Translations under genes and position numbers: made by a program | Source: Proteiniphilum sp. UBA4084 | Lineage (GTDB): Bacteria; Bacteroidota; Bacteroidia; Bacteroidales; Dysgonomonadaceae | Direction of reading: 5' to 3' | Length of the DNA stretch: 16,612 nucleotides | NCBI GenBank assembly: GCA_002383605.1 | Contig: DFYK01000040.1 | Coordinates: 1 to 16,612 of the forward strand | The notes under the pieces: generated by a model | What the model saw: the letters and a program-made list of their open reading frames with translations, nothing else | Told to the model about the DNA's origin: nothing | Databases searched by the model: none | Shown: piece after piece, positions 7,430 to 15,581 of the stretch | How the letters are laid out: each line of letters starts with the position of its first letter | Numbering within the stretch: the stretch's first letter is position 1

Positions 7430-8119
7430 TTATTGTGCTTCCTTCACGATATCCTTCATAAAGTGATAAAGATCGGCAATTTGTGCAAAGTCGTCCATAA
7501 GCAGCAGTGCAATGGCCTCACTGTAGAGCCGTTGGTCCGACAGCGGGATTGTTTTGATTACATAGATGCTTTTCCGTTGTATCCAGGGTTGGTAGAAATC
7601 GGGCAGGCTGTTGGGAATGGGGCGCTTGTAAGGTTCGCCGGCTACTTCAAACCCGGCATTGAGCGTTTTCTCAGCCATCTCTCTGAATGATTCGCGGCTG
7701 TAGTCCACCTCTTCCCGGAAAACATCCATGATCTTTCGTTTGGGCATAAATAATCCCATTCCTGTCATAAAATGTTCGTCGCTGAGCTCGGCAAAATAAC
7801 CGGGAAAGTTTTCCCAGTGTGTGGTGGCTTGTTGAAAGTTAAGCCACATGGAAGTTTTGTAAGGATCCTTATTGGGAGAAAAGCGGATGTCTCGATAGAT
7901 GCGCGAGAGCATCTTCGAGGGACGCAGCTCAAACTGCGGGTCAATGTTGTGCATGGTGGGAGTAAGCATGACCGCCAACGACCGGAAAGGTTTCAACAAA
8001 GCGTTCTCGTAGATATGCTTCCGCTCGTTGAACCATTCGCGGTAGTTGTTCTGTTTTAGTTCTTTCAGAAACAAAATGCTGTCCGCTGTAAATCCGGTGA
8101 ATTGTGCGGGCGCTTCCAT
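7430..8119 (-). CDS. DUF2461 family protein
   Basis: A 229-residue soluble protein of the DUF2461 (TIGR02453) family, whose biochemical role is not established. The family marks are FLKELKQNNYREWFNERKHIYE (17-38) and RIYRDIRFSPNKDPYKTSMW (73-92), followed by the aromatic-rich FPGYFAEL and GMGLFMP stretch. There is no signal peptide, so it is expected in the cytoplasm. Its ATG (8119-8117) follows the TGA of the lipoprotein gene with no gap, which implies translational coupling. It probably shares that gene's promoter. Confidence 0.85.
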   Translation of the reverse strand: MEAPAQFTGFTADSILFLKELKQNNYREWFNERKHIYENALLKPFRSLAVMLTPTMHNIDPQFELRPSKMLSRIYRDIRFSPNKDPYKTSMWLNFQQATTHWENFPGYFAELSDEHFMTGMGLFMPKRKIMDVFREEVDYSRESFREMAEKTLNAGFEVAGEPYKRPIPNSLPDFYQPWIQRKSIYVIKTIPLSDQRLYSEAIALLLMDDFAQIADLYHFMKDIVKEAQ

Positions 8120-8560
8120 TCAATCAATGATCTGATAAGATTCCGCAGCGATGTAGTACGCCTTTTCAGCTGTCTCTTCTGTTTCACAGGTTACTCCTTC
8201 TTCTCCGTGGATGTGAGTGGTCTGACTGTTTTCACCGGCTTGTTCTTCCACCAGTTTTCCGCGCACCCGCACCTTCTTGTCCACACTGGCAGGGTCAAAT
8301 TTGCCCAGGGCAGCGCCCGATTCGGCCCGCACTGTTTTTGTCTCATCTGTTCCCTGCAGAAAAAGTTTCATTCCACTTTTGCTGCATACATGGGTGCAGA
8401 GACCCTCCACAACGACGGTTTCACCAACCAGTGATGTGGCATTGGTCAGGAGTTCATCCACATTCAACGGTTTAGATTTGCTGTTTCCGGCGCATCCGGC
8501 GGACAACAGAAGTGTTGTTGCCAGAATAACAATGATTGAGAAAGAGATGTTTTTGTACAT
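8120..8560 (-). CDS. small lipoprotein with OB-fold-like domain
   Basis: A 146-residue predicted lipoprotein. The N-terminus MYKNISFSIIVILATTLLLSAGC is a lipoprotein signal peptide with the modified cysteine at C23. The mature part begins with a short linker and then has the beta-rich pattern of a small OB-fold (GETVVVEGLCTHVC, KLFLQGTDE, KKVRVRGKLVE). Two features stand out: a CTHVC motif (C55, H57, C59) inside the fold, and an HIH (116-118) with C125 in a late loop, which together could bind a metal or undergo redox chemistry. I know no function for it. It is followed directly, stop to start, by the DUF2461 gene, and preceded by a good -7 box at 8663-8670. The start ATG at 8560 is the only one giving a complete signal peptide. 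Confidence 0.8.
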   Translation of the reverse strand: MYKNISFSIIVILATTLLLSAGCAGNSKSKPLNVDELLTNATSLVGETVVVEGLCTHVCSKSGMKLFLQGTDETKTVRAESGAALGKFDPASVDKKVRVRGKLVEEQAGENSQTTHIHGEEGVTCETEETAEKAYYIAAESYQIID

Positions 8561-8662
8561 ACGATTTAATTTTTTTTAGTTTCAAACCTACTGTGGTATT
8601 TAACTATGGGAAAATATCATCTGAATTTGTTTTTTTTCGGATGTTATGATACATTTACTGGT

Positions 8663-8670
8663 CAAAGATA
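8663..8670 (-). promoter_or_regulatory. -7 box for lipoprotein-DUF2461 operon
   Basis: The minus strand reads TATCTTTG, the preferred Bacteroidetes -7 sequence. Transcription would start near 8658, giving an AT-rich leader of about 98 nt. The -33 element is poor (TTTTC instead of TTTG). The gap upstream of the lipoprotein gene holds no better candidate. Confidence 0.5.
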
Positions 8671-8702
8671 AATATTTTTCGGGTTAGGAGGAAAATAAGG
8701 GT

Positions 8703-8968
8703 TTGTTTAAAGGAAAAAAAAGTTTATTCGTTGGGAAAAAAAGATATGTTCATCGATTTATGATTGTACTCACCGCTGCTGAGTGCGTACATTTCTGCCA
8801 CGTACACAATTCGTACGGGTACACCGCTCCTATATTGTCAATGTGGAAAAAATACTGCGCATCGAACTCTATGAAAAGCAGAGCCAGATACTTACACTAA
8901 AAAATGGTGACAAAATCGGGGCCAGCGCGTCGGGATATAAAGCGTTGCGATCGATACTGAATCTGTAA
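8703..8968 (+). pseudogene. remnant of a LytTR DNA-binding domain, truncated and frameshifted
   Basis: From about 8786 the frame reads RTFLPRTQFVRVHRSYIVNV and then KILRIELYE up to TAA at 8966-8968. FVRVHRSYIVN is the hallmark of the LytTR domain found at the C-terminus of LytR/AgrA-type response regulators. The upstream part lies in another frame (MIVLTAAE, 8760-8783, inside a frame open from 8703). Joining MIVLTAAE to VRTFLP gives the length and pattern expected for the helix before FVRVHRSY, so one frameshift near 8781-8787 explains the break. No receiver domain is present: the upstream 100-150 bp is AT-rich non-coding sequence, partly the lipoprotein promoter. A 61-codon protein from the GTG at 8783 is possible but would be only half a domain. 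Confidence 0.75.
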
Positions 8969-9056
8969 TTCATTCTTAAAATTTTAATTAAACTACACAT
9001 AAAGAGAAGGATATGTAATCTGCAACAAAATCTTATTGTAAAGTATGTTAAAACCG

Positions 9057-9086
9057 AGAAAACTAATATGATGTTTTGGGTTTTCT
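9057..9086. promoter_or_regulatory. inverted repeat, candidate TetR operator
   Basis: AGAAAAC (9057-9063) and GTTTTCT (9080-9086) are exact inverted copies separated by 16 nt, ending 5 bp before the -7 box of the TetR gene. TetR regulators commonly bind palindromes that overlap their own promoter. The spacing is longer than in a classical TetR operator and the arms are low in complexity, so this is only a candidate. Confidence 0.35.
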
Positions 9087-9090
9087 GTCT

Positions 9091-9098
9091 TACCTTTG
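9091..9098 (+). promoter_or_regulatory. -7 box of the efflux operon
   Basis: TACCTTTG is an exact TAnnTTTG match. It lies 20 bp before the TetR ATG at 9119, so the transcript would have a very short leader. A TTTG at 9075-9078 is too close (12 nt) for a normal -33 element. It is the only promoter-like box found in the 150 bp before the operon. Confidence 0.45.
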
Positions 9099-9118
9099 TG
9101 CCTTGTTAAATGCGCTAA

Positions 9119-9730
9119 ATGGAAATTAAAGAAAGAATCATAGCAAAAGCAGGAGACCTTTTCTTCCAGTATGGAATAAAAGGGGTATCGATGGATGAAC
9201 TGGCTTCCTCGCTGGGTATATCAAAAAGAACCATTTACGAAATTTTTCAGGATAAAAAAGAAATTTTGATGTCACTGCTGATCAGTTTCAGGGATGAACG
9301 AAGAAAGGTTTTCGACAAACTGACATCCGATGAAAGCAATGTAGTGGAGATATTTATTAAAATCATCGAAATACAGCAATCCACGCCCACTTGTAACGTG
9401 AAATTTTTCGAAGATATTCATAAATATTATCCAGAAGCCAACCGGTATATCGAGGATGATTTCAAAAGAAACAAAGAATACTTGAGTAAATTTCTTCAGA
9501 ATGGTATCGAACAGGGTTACATCAGGGAAGACCTGAACGTGGAAGTTACGGCATTCCTGGTTGAACAAAGTACCTACATTTACATGCGTGCGATTTCTCT
9601 TGAAAAGCCTCTGTTTACTTTTTCAGAACTTTTTTATACAATGATGATCAACTTTGTACGCGGAATTCTTACCGAAAAAGGAATAAAAATTATCGATGCC
9701 TATTTAGAACAGCAAAAAGTTAAAAATTAA
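9119..9730 (+). CDS. TetR/AcrR-family transcriptional regulator
   Basis: A 203-residue protein with an N-terminal TetR helix-turn-helix: GIKGVSMDELASSLGISKRT (19-38) followed by IYEIFQDKKEIL. The C-terminal part (about 60-200) is an all-helical ligand-binding and dimerisation domain with no recognisable ligand signature. It is the first gene of a tolC-mfp-rnd operon, with 7 bp to the tolC ATG, so it most likely represses its own promoter and the pump until a substrate binds. The gene is clearly AT-richer than the pump genes: sampled lines at 9121 and 9241 hold about 33% G+C, against about 53% at 10441. The ATG at 9119 gives a standard MEIKERIIAKAGDLF start. Confidence 0.92.
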   Translation: MEIKERIIAKAGDLFFQYGIKGVSMDELASSLGISKRTIYEIFQDKKEILMSLLISFRDERRKVFDKLTSDESNVVEIFIKIIEIQQSTPTCNVKFFEDIHKYYPEANRYIEDDFKRNKEYLSKFLQNGIEQGYIREDLNVEVTAFLVEQSTYIYMRAISLEKPLFTFSELFYTMMINFVRGILTEKGIKIIDAYLEQQKVKN

Positions 9731-9737
9731 ATATAAA

Positions 9738-11198
9738 ATGAAGAAAGAAATGAATAAACCACAAATACTCACAGGATTTGTTCTGCTGTTGCTCAATCTC
9801 CTGGCTACATTTACCCTGTCGGCCCAGCAGACCGACAGCTTGCAAGTAGACTTGTCCACTGCGCTGGATATCGCATTGAGCGAGAATCCCACAGTGAAGG
9901 TGGCCGATATGGAGATTACCAAAAAACAGTATGCGAAAAAGTCGGCTTACGGTGCACTGCTGCCGCAACTCGATATCATTGGTCAATATCAGAGGGCCAT
10001 CAAGCGGCAGACCGTCTATTTTGATGAAGGCTTTGGCTTTGGCGGAGATATAGATCCCACGCAATATACGCCAGAAGAGCTACAGATCATGGAGGTGCTG
10101 GGCAAGATGATGGGGGGTGGTTCAGAGACATCCGGCGAAGGAATACAGATGGGACGTTTTAACGTCTGGTCGGCCGGCCTCAACGTAAACCTTCCCATCG
10201 TGATGCCCTCCCTCTGGAAGAACATCCAGATGAGTGAAGTGGATATCCGCCTGGCCATGGAAAAGGCACGTTCGTCGCGCATCGATCTGATAAACCAGGT
10301 GAAAAAATCCTACTTCAGCCTGCTACTCGCACAAGACAGCTATGCGGTGCTGAAAAAGACCTACGAGACTGATTCCATCAATCTCGAAAATATCCGCAAC
10401 CGTTTTAATCAGGGTGTGTTGGCTGAGTACGATGTGATCACAGCCGATGTGCGCCTGAAGAGCCTTATCCCCAACATCCTGCAGTCGGAAAACATGATGA
10501 AGATCGCCGAACTGCAGCTGAAGATGCTGATGGGGGTAGACAGTGATGTGCCGCTGAAGGTAACAGGTTCACTCGACGAGTATGAAGCCACCATGTTTGA
10601 TGCCATCATCCCTGCCGACACCTCACTCATTAACAACAGCGACATCAAACAATTCGATCTGCAGGCGGAACAGGCCAAAAACGCGTTTGAGATGCAGAAA
10701 CTCCAGTTTTCTCCCACGCTGGTCACCAACTTCAACTGGACCTACATGAGTCAGAACAACGATTTCCGCTTCAGCAACTACCGCTGGGATCCCTATTCCA
10801 TGCTGGGCGTGACATTGCAGATTCCCATCTTCAATGGGGGGCAACGTTATCACAACCTGAAACAATCGGAAGTGCAGCTCTATCAGTTGCGAGAACAGCG
10901 CAAGGATGTGGAGCGCGGACTGAAGTTATCGATCAAGAACAATTATGACCTGATCAACAAAAATATCGAACAGGTGGTCGCTACGCAGTCCTCAATAGCC
11001 CAGGCCCGCAAGGGGCATGAGATCACGCTGAAGCGGTATGAGACAGGTATGGGCACCATTGTGGATGTAAATGCAGCAGCACTGGCCGTGTTGAATGCGG
11101 AGCTTCAATACCGCAATGCCATCTTCGACTATCTGGCAGCAAAATCAGATCTGGAGAAAGTGCTTGGATATGATATTGCACCGGTAGGGAATAATTGA
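9738..11198 (+). CDS. TolC-family outer-membrane efflux channel
   Basis: A 486-residue outer-membrane factor that forms the exit duct of the tripartite pump. It has a signal peptide of about 29 residues (FVLLLLNLLATFTLSA, then QQ) and no lipobox, so it is processed by signal peptidase I. Two OEP-type repeats follow: the first starts at LDIALSENPTVKVADMEI, the second ends with RYETGMGTIVDVNAAALAVLNAE, the typical last coiled-coil segment of TolC proteins. The insert near residues 90-135 is rich in Gly and Met and varies among relatives. A second Met at 9750 is an alternative start. It is joined to the adaptor gene by 73 bp that carry a heptanucleotide repeat. Confidence 0.93.
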   Translation: MKKEMNKPQILTGFVLLLLNLLATFTLSAQQTDSLQVDLSTALDIALSENPTVKVADMEITKKQYAKKSAYGALLPQLDIIGQYQRAIKRQTVYFDEGFGFGGDIDPTQYTPEELQIMEVLGKMMGGGSETSGEGIQMGRFNVWSAGLNVNLPIVMPSLWKNIQMSEVDIRLAMEKARSSRIDLINQVKKSYFSLLLAQDSYAVLKKTYETDSINLENIRNRFNQGVLAEYDVITADVRLKSLIPNILQSENMMKIAELQLKMLMGVDSDVPLKVTGSLDEYEATMFDAIIPADTSLINNSDIKQFDLQAEQAKNAFEMQKLQFSPTLVTNFNWTYMSQNNDFRFSNYRWDPYSMLGVTLQIPIFNGGQRYHNLKQSEVQLYQLREQRKDVERGLKLSIKNNYDLINKNIEQVVATQSSIAQARKGHEITLKRYETGMGTIVDVNAAALAVLNAELQYRNAIFDYLAAKSDLEKVLGYDIAPVGNN

Positions 11199-11201
11199 TT
11201 C

Positions 11202-11227
11202 AGACACAAGACACAAGACACAAGACA
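11202..11227. repeat. heptanucleotide tandem repeat (GACACAA)
   Basis: Three full copies plus a partial fourth copy of GACACAA form a 26-bp perfect period-7 tract, 4 bp after the tolC stop and 45 bp before the adaptor start codon. A unit of seven would not change any reading frame here because it lies between genes. Copy-number change could alter spacing in the mRNA between the two genes. Confidence 0.85.
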
Positions 11228-11271
11228 AAAAAGATTGATAAATCCAATTAAAACAACATACAGATAATCAT

Positions 11272-12294
11272 ATGAGACAAAACAGCTTTTTGAGAATTAC
11301 TCCTTTATTGGCAGCGGCATTGCTTGCTTCCTGCGGAGGAACAGATCGTACAGGGAGCGCTGAAAGTGAAGCGTCGCAAAAGACAAAAGTACGTGTAGAG
11401 GCGGTGCGGTTGGTGCCGGTAAAACAAAATGCCACCTTCACCGCTACGGTAGAGGCCGACAAGGTAAACAACATTGCTCCCGCCATGGGAGGACGCATCC
11501 GCAAGATATACGTGGATGTGGGCTCCCCGGTTCGTCAGGGTCAGGCAGTGGTCGCCATGGATGCTGCTACCTTCTCCCAGCAGGAGACACAGGTGGCTAC
11601 GCTGAAGAGAGACTATGCACGTTACAAGGAACTTTTTGAGGTGGGAGGCATCTCCAAACAACAGCTCGACCAGGCCAAAACACAGCTCGATGTGGCTGAG
11701 ACAGCCCTCGGCAACCTGGGCGAGAATACCACCCTTACCAGTCCTGTGAGTGGCGTGGTGACAGCCCGCAATTATGACCCGGGCGATGTGGCAGGTCAGC
11801 TGCCCATCCTCACCATCGAGAATATGAATCCCGTGAAGGTGAAAGTGAATATATCCGAGTCATTTTACAGCCGTGTGACGAAAGGAATGCCGGGGGACGT
11901 GCAGGCCGATGCGCTGGGTGAAGAATCGTTCCGGGGTAGTGTTTCACTTATCTATCCCACCTTCGATCCGGTATCGCACACTTTCCCGGTCGAAATCATG
12001 GTTCCCAATGGAGACCTGCGATTGCGTCCCGGTATGTTCGCCCGTGTAACAATGAATTTTGGTACAAACGAACGTCCGGTCTTGAGCGACAAGGCCGTGC
12101 TGAAGCAGGTAGGCTCCAATGACCGTTATGTCTTCGTGGAGAAAGAGGGCAAAGCAGTTTACACGCTCGTACAGTTGGGCGTGCGCATGGATGACAAATA
12201 TGAAATTCTCTCCGGTTTGAATGCAGGTGACCACGTGATCACGGAAGGACATACCGACCTGGTGGACGGTAAGGAAGTGGAAGTGGTAGAATAA
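11272..12294 (+). CDS. RND efflux periplasmic adaptor (membrane-fusion protein)
   Basis: A 340-residue HlyD/AcrA-type adaptor that links the inner-membrane pump to the TolC channel. It is a lipoprotein: MRQNSFLRITPLLAAALLAS then C21 GG. The order is beta-barrel strand, first lipoyl half (APAMGGRIRKIYVDVGSPVRQGQ, 69-91), a coiled-coil hairpin (about 100-150), second lipoyl half (TLTSPVSGVVTARNYDPG, 154-171), beta-barrel and a membrane-proximal domain. At the hairpin tip R117, L121 and S128 fit the RxxxLxxxxxxS motif known to contact the TolC tip. Slightly short for an AcrA relative but complete. The RND pump gene starts 37 bp downstream. Confidence 0.94.
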   Translation: MRQNSFLRITPLLAAALLASCGGTDRTGSAESEASQKTKVRVEAVRLVPVKQNATFTATVEADKVNNIAPAMGGRIRKIYVDVGSPVRQGQAVVAMDAATFSQQETQVATLKRDYARYKELFEVGGISKQQLDQAKTQLDVAETALGNLGENTTLTSPVSGVVTARNYDPGDVAGQLPILTIENMNPVKVKVNISESFYSRVTKGMPGDVQADALGEESFRGSVSLIYPTFDPVSHTFPVEIMVPNGDLRLRPGMFARVTMNFGTNERPVLSDKAVLKQVGSNDRYVFVEKEGKAVYTLVQLGVRMDDKYEILSGLNAGDHVITEGHTDLVDGKEVEVVE

Positions 12295-12331
12295 GCGACG
12301 AAGCTACAATTGAACTAAACAACATTACTTT

Positions 12332-15300
12332 ATGAAGATATATGAATCCGCGGTGAAAAATCCCGTGGGAACATCATTGATATTTATTGGTGTGGTCTTA
12401 ATCGGACTGATGTTTTACAGGCAGCTGCCCATCGACCTCTATCCGAATATCGACCTGAACATGGTGTCCGTCATGACCACTTATTCCGGTGCCGGTGCAC
12501 AGGACGTGGAGGAGAATGTAACCCGGCCGCTGGAAGATGTGCTGAACACCACCGAGAAACTGAAGGAAATCACTTCTCAATCCCGCGATGGAATGTCGAT
12601 GATCATGCTGGAGTTCGATTTCGGTACCGATATGGATGCCGTAATGAATGATGTGCGTGACAAAGTGGGAATGATATCCGGCTTTCTGCCCGATGGTACG
12701 GAAGACCCGATGATTCTTAAATTCAGTTCCGACATGATCCCCGTGGTTATTCTTTCGGCCACCGCCGAGGAAAGCGCCGGCGCGTTGTATAAGATACTCG
12801 ACGAGCAGGTGGCCAACCCGCTCAACCGTGTGTCGGGTGTCGGCACGGTATCGGTAGCCGGAGCGCCCGAAAGAGAAATTCAGGTGAATGTGAATCCTGC
12901 CAAGCTGGAAGCATACAACATTTCGCTGGAGCAGATAGCCCAGGTGATTGCCACGGAAAATGTGAATGTACCTGCGGGAGATTTTGACATCGGCACACAG
13001 ACCTACATGTTGCGTCTGGAAGGAGAATTCAGGAACAGCCGCGACCTCAATGACGTGGTGGTGGGGAACAACCAGGGAAAAACCATCTACCTGCGCGATG
13101 TGGCATCGGTAAAAGATACCCTGGAGAGCCGTGTGCAGGAAAACTATACCAACGGCAGGCGTAGCGCCAGAATCGTGGTACAAAAACAATCCGGCGCCAA
13201 CACGGTAGCCATTGCCGATGCAGTGCGCGCACAGCTGCCCGAATTGCAGAAGAACCTGCCCCCCGACATCCAGATCGAAACCGTCATGGATACATCGGAT
13301 TATATCAAGGTATCCATCAACAGCTTGCTGGAAACCATCCTGCTTGCATTGGTCATTGTGGGCCTCGTGGTGCTGTTCTTTTTGGGACGCTGGCGTGCCA
13401 CCATCATCATCATGGTGTCGATCCCCATCTCGCTGATCGGATCATTCATCTATCTCTATCTCACGGGGAATACCATCAATATCATCTCGCTCTCGGCACT
13501 CTCCATCACCATTGGTATGGTGGTAGACGATGCCATCGTGGTTCTCGAGAATATCACCACCCATATTGAACGGGGAAGCCGACCCAAACAGGCGGCAGTC
13601 TACGGAACCGAAGAAGTGTCGCTCTCGGTGATTGCCTCCACGCTGACCATCATTGCGGTGTTCCTGCCGATGACCATGGTGGGCGGCTTTGCCGGTGTGA
13701 TGTTCAAACAGCTGGGATGGATGGTAACCATCATCATCTCTCTCTCACTGATCATCGCCCTGACGCTAACGCCCATGATGAGCGCAAGAATGATGCGGGG
13801 TGAAAAAAATAAGAAACTGTCGCATTTCGATCGCTGGTACAATAAAAAGATACTTCCGCTTCTGAATAGGCTTGATTACGGTTACGGACGTCTGGTCAAT
13901 CAGGTGGCCCGCCGGCGGAAGGCAACCGTATGGATAATCGTCCTGATCTTCGTGGTGAGTGCGGTCATCAGTGCCGTTACGCTTAAGACGGAGTTCATGC
14001 CGGCTTCCGACAACAACACCATTGCACTCACCGTGGAGATGCCTACCGGTACCCGTATGGAGGTGGCACGCGAAACGGGACATCTCATTGCCCAGAATAT
14101 GAAAGCCAAGTATCCTGAGATAGAGATTATTTCCTTTGCCGTAGGCGCTGCAGGGGAAGGCAATATCTTCGCTGCCATGCAGGATAATGCCTCCAACATC
14201 ATCACCTACACGTTGCGGTTAACAGGGGCTAAAAACCGCAAGAAGACCATTTTCGATATCTCCGACGAGATGCGTCAGGATTTGGCTCAGATGCCGGAAC
14301 TGCACCATGTTCAGGTAAATCCGGGTGGTGGCGCTATGGCAATGATGGCCGGCAGCAACGTGACAGTGGAGATCTTTGGATACGATCTTGCCACCACCGA
14401 CAAAATGGCGGAAGAGCTGCGGGTGAAGCTGCAGAATGTAAAAGGGTTGAGAGACATCGCAGTTTCCCGCAAGGAGTATCGCAGGGAGTACCAGATACAA
14501 TTCGACCGCGAAAAGATGGCACTGAACGGGTTGAACATGAGTACGGCTGCCAATGCAGTACGTAACCGCATCAACGGGCTCACCATGTCGCGTTTTCGCG
14601 AAGAGGGAGAGGAGTATAACATCCGGGTCCGTTTTGAAGAACAATATCGCCAGTCGATCGAAGACATAGAAAATATTCTCATCTATAACCCCAGGGGAGT
14701 AGGTGTGCGTGTGCGGGACCTGGGCAAGGTGGTGGAATCGTCCACGCTGCCGCAGATCGACCGACAGGACCGTGAACGGATTGTCACCGTTACCGGTTCT
14801 CTCTATGGCCGTGCGCTCAGTGATGTGGTGGAAGATGTGAGCCTCATCATTGATCAGTTGAATCCACCTGCAGGTGTACAGATCGAAATGAGCGGTACGC
14901 TGGAAGATCAGCAGGAGTCCTTCGCCGACCTGTCGCTGCTGCTGCTCATTGTCTCCCTTCTTGTCTACATTGTGCTGGCCTCTCAGTTTGAGTCGCTCAC
15001 CTATCCGTTTATGATTATTCTGACCGTGCCGTTCGCTCTCACCGGTTCCATCCTGTTGCTTTCGATTACCGGCGAACCATTGGGAATCATGGGTTTTGTG
15101 GGGATGATCATGCTCGTGGGTATGGTGGTGAAAAACGCCATCGTGCTCATCGACTACATCAACCTGAACAGGGAGAGAGGTATGTCCATCATCACCGCAG
15201 TAATCCATGGTGGCCGTTCAAGGCTGCGCCCTGTGCTGATGACCACGCTCACCACCATTCTGGGTATGATCCCGCTGGCAATTGGCACGGGACAAGGTTC

Positions 15301-15463
15301 CGAGATGTGGCAGACCCTCGGTATTGCCATCATTGGTGGGATGACTTACTCCACCATTATCACCCTGATTCTTATTCCGGCGCTTTACTCCTCCATGGCC
15401 GGCTACGGCGTACGTCGCAAACGTCGCAAACATCGTGAGGTACTGGTAAAAAACGGAAACTAA
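12332..15463 (+). CDS. RND efflux pump, AcrB/HAE1-type permease
   Basis: A 1043-residue inner-membrane transporter of standard AcrB length, which exports substrates by proton exchange. The start MKIYESAVKNPVGTSLIFIG is the usual first membrane helix; QLPIDLYPNID (31-41) is conserved in the family. The helix-4 aspartate pair for proton transfer is D399-D400 in GMVVDDAIVVLEN. Porter and docking domains fill residues about 40-330 and 560-870, with the membrane helices at about 330-550 and 870-1030. The second-half signature GMVVKNAIVLIDYIN (about 929-943) lacks the acidic pair, as in other HAE1 pumps. It lacks the heavy-metal (CusA) hallmarks I would look for, so drug, bile or solvent-type substrates are more likely; this is inference. 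Last gene of the compact operon; a PII-like gene follows after 115 bp. Confidence 0.95.
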   Translation: MKIYESAVKNPVGTSLIFIGVVLIGLMFYRQLPIDLYPNIDLNMVSVMTTYSGAGAQDVEENVTRPLEDVLNTTEKLKEITSQSRDGMSMIMLEFDFGTDMDAVMNDVRDKVGMISGFLPDGTEDPMILKFSSDMIPVVILSATAEESAGALYKILDEQVANPLNRVSGVGTVSVAGAPEREIQVNVNPAKLEAYNISLEQIAQVIATENVNVPAGDFDIGTQTYMLRLEGEFRNSRDLNDVVVGNNQGKTIYLRDVASVKDTLESRVQENYTNGRRSARIVVQKQSGANTVAIADAVRAQLPELQKNLPPDIQIETVMDTSDYIKVSINSLLETILLALVIVGLVVLFFLGRWRATIIIMVSIPISLIGSFIYLYLTGNTINIISLSALSITIGMVVDDAIVVLENITTHIERGSRPKQAAVYGTEEVSLSVIASTLTIIAVFLPMTMVGGFAGVMFKQLGWMVTIIISLSLIIALTLTPMMSARMMRGEKNKKLSHFDRWYNKKILPLLNRLDYGYGRLVNQVARRRKATVWIIVLIFVVSAVISAVTLKTEFMPASDNNTIALTVEMPTGTRMEVARETGHLIAQNMKAKYPEIEIISFAVGAAGEGNIFAAMQDNASNIITYTLRLTGAKNRKKTIFDISDEMRQDLAQMPELHHVQVNPGGGAMAMMAGSNVTVEIFGYDLATTDKMAEELRVKLQNVKGLRDIAVSRKEYRREYQIQFDREKMALNGLNMSTAANAVRNRINGLTMSRFREEGEEYNIRVRFEEQYRQSIEDIENILIYNPRGVGVRVRDLGKVVESSTLPQIDRQDRERIVTVTGSLYGRALSDVVEDVSLIIDQLNPPAGVQIEMSGTLEDQQESFADLSLLLLIVSLLVYIVLASQFESLTYPFMIILTVPFALTGSILLLSITGEPLGIMGFVGMIMLVGMVVKNAIVLIDYINLNRERGMSIITAVIHGGRSRLRPVLMTTLTTILGMIPLAIGTGQGSEMWQTLGIAIIGGMTYSTIITLILIPALYSSMAGYGVRRKRRKHREVLVKNGN

Positions 15464-15542
15464 ACAAATAGAAAATATAGTTTGATTATATGAAACGAGC
15501 ATGAGAATCATTTTCACACAAGAACATGATTAAAGCGAGTTC

Positions 15543-15581
15543 CATACGATACCTTTGAAAATAAATAATTTTAATCGTATG
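15543..15581. repeat. 8-bp inverted repeat flanking the start of the PII-like gene
   Basis: CATACGAT (15543-15550) is the exact reverse complement of ATCGTATG (15574-15581). The left arm touches the -7 box and the right arm contains the ATG start codon, with centres 31 bp apart (about three helical turns). The arrangement suits a regulator that bridges both sites and blocks transcription; it could also be chance. Confidence 0.45.
15550..15557 (+). promoter_or_regulatory. -7 box for the PII-like gene
   Basis: TACCTTTG matches TAnnTTTG exactly and lies 21 bp before the ATG at 15579. No good -33 element is seen. It suggests that the small gene can be transcribed apart from the RND operon. Confidence 0.4.

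Noticed and set aside
8128..8137. Second copy of ATCTGATAAG, the core arm of the palindrome at 4944-4953
   Set aside because: It lies in the lipoprotein coding end and lacks the partner arm and flanking arms; a 10-base coincidence.
14219..15208. 329-codon open frame antisense to the RND pump gene
   Set aside because: Composition rich in His and Gln mirrors the pump's codons; no domain, no promoter, no ribosome-binding site.
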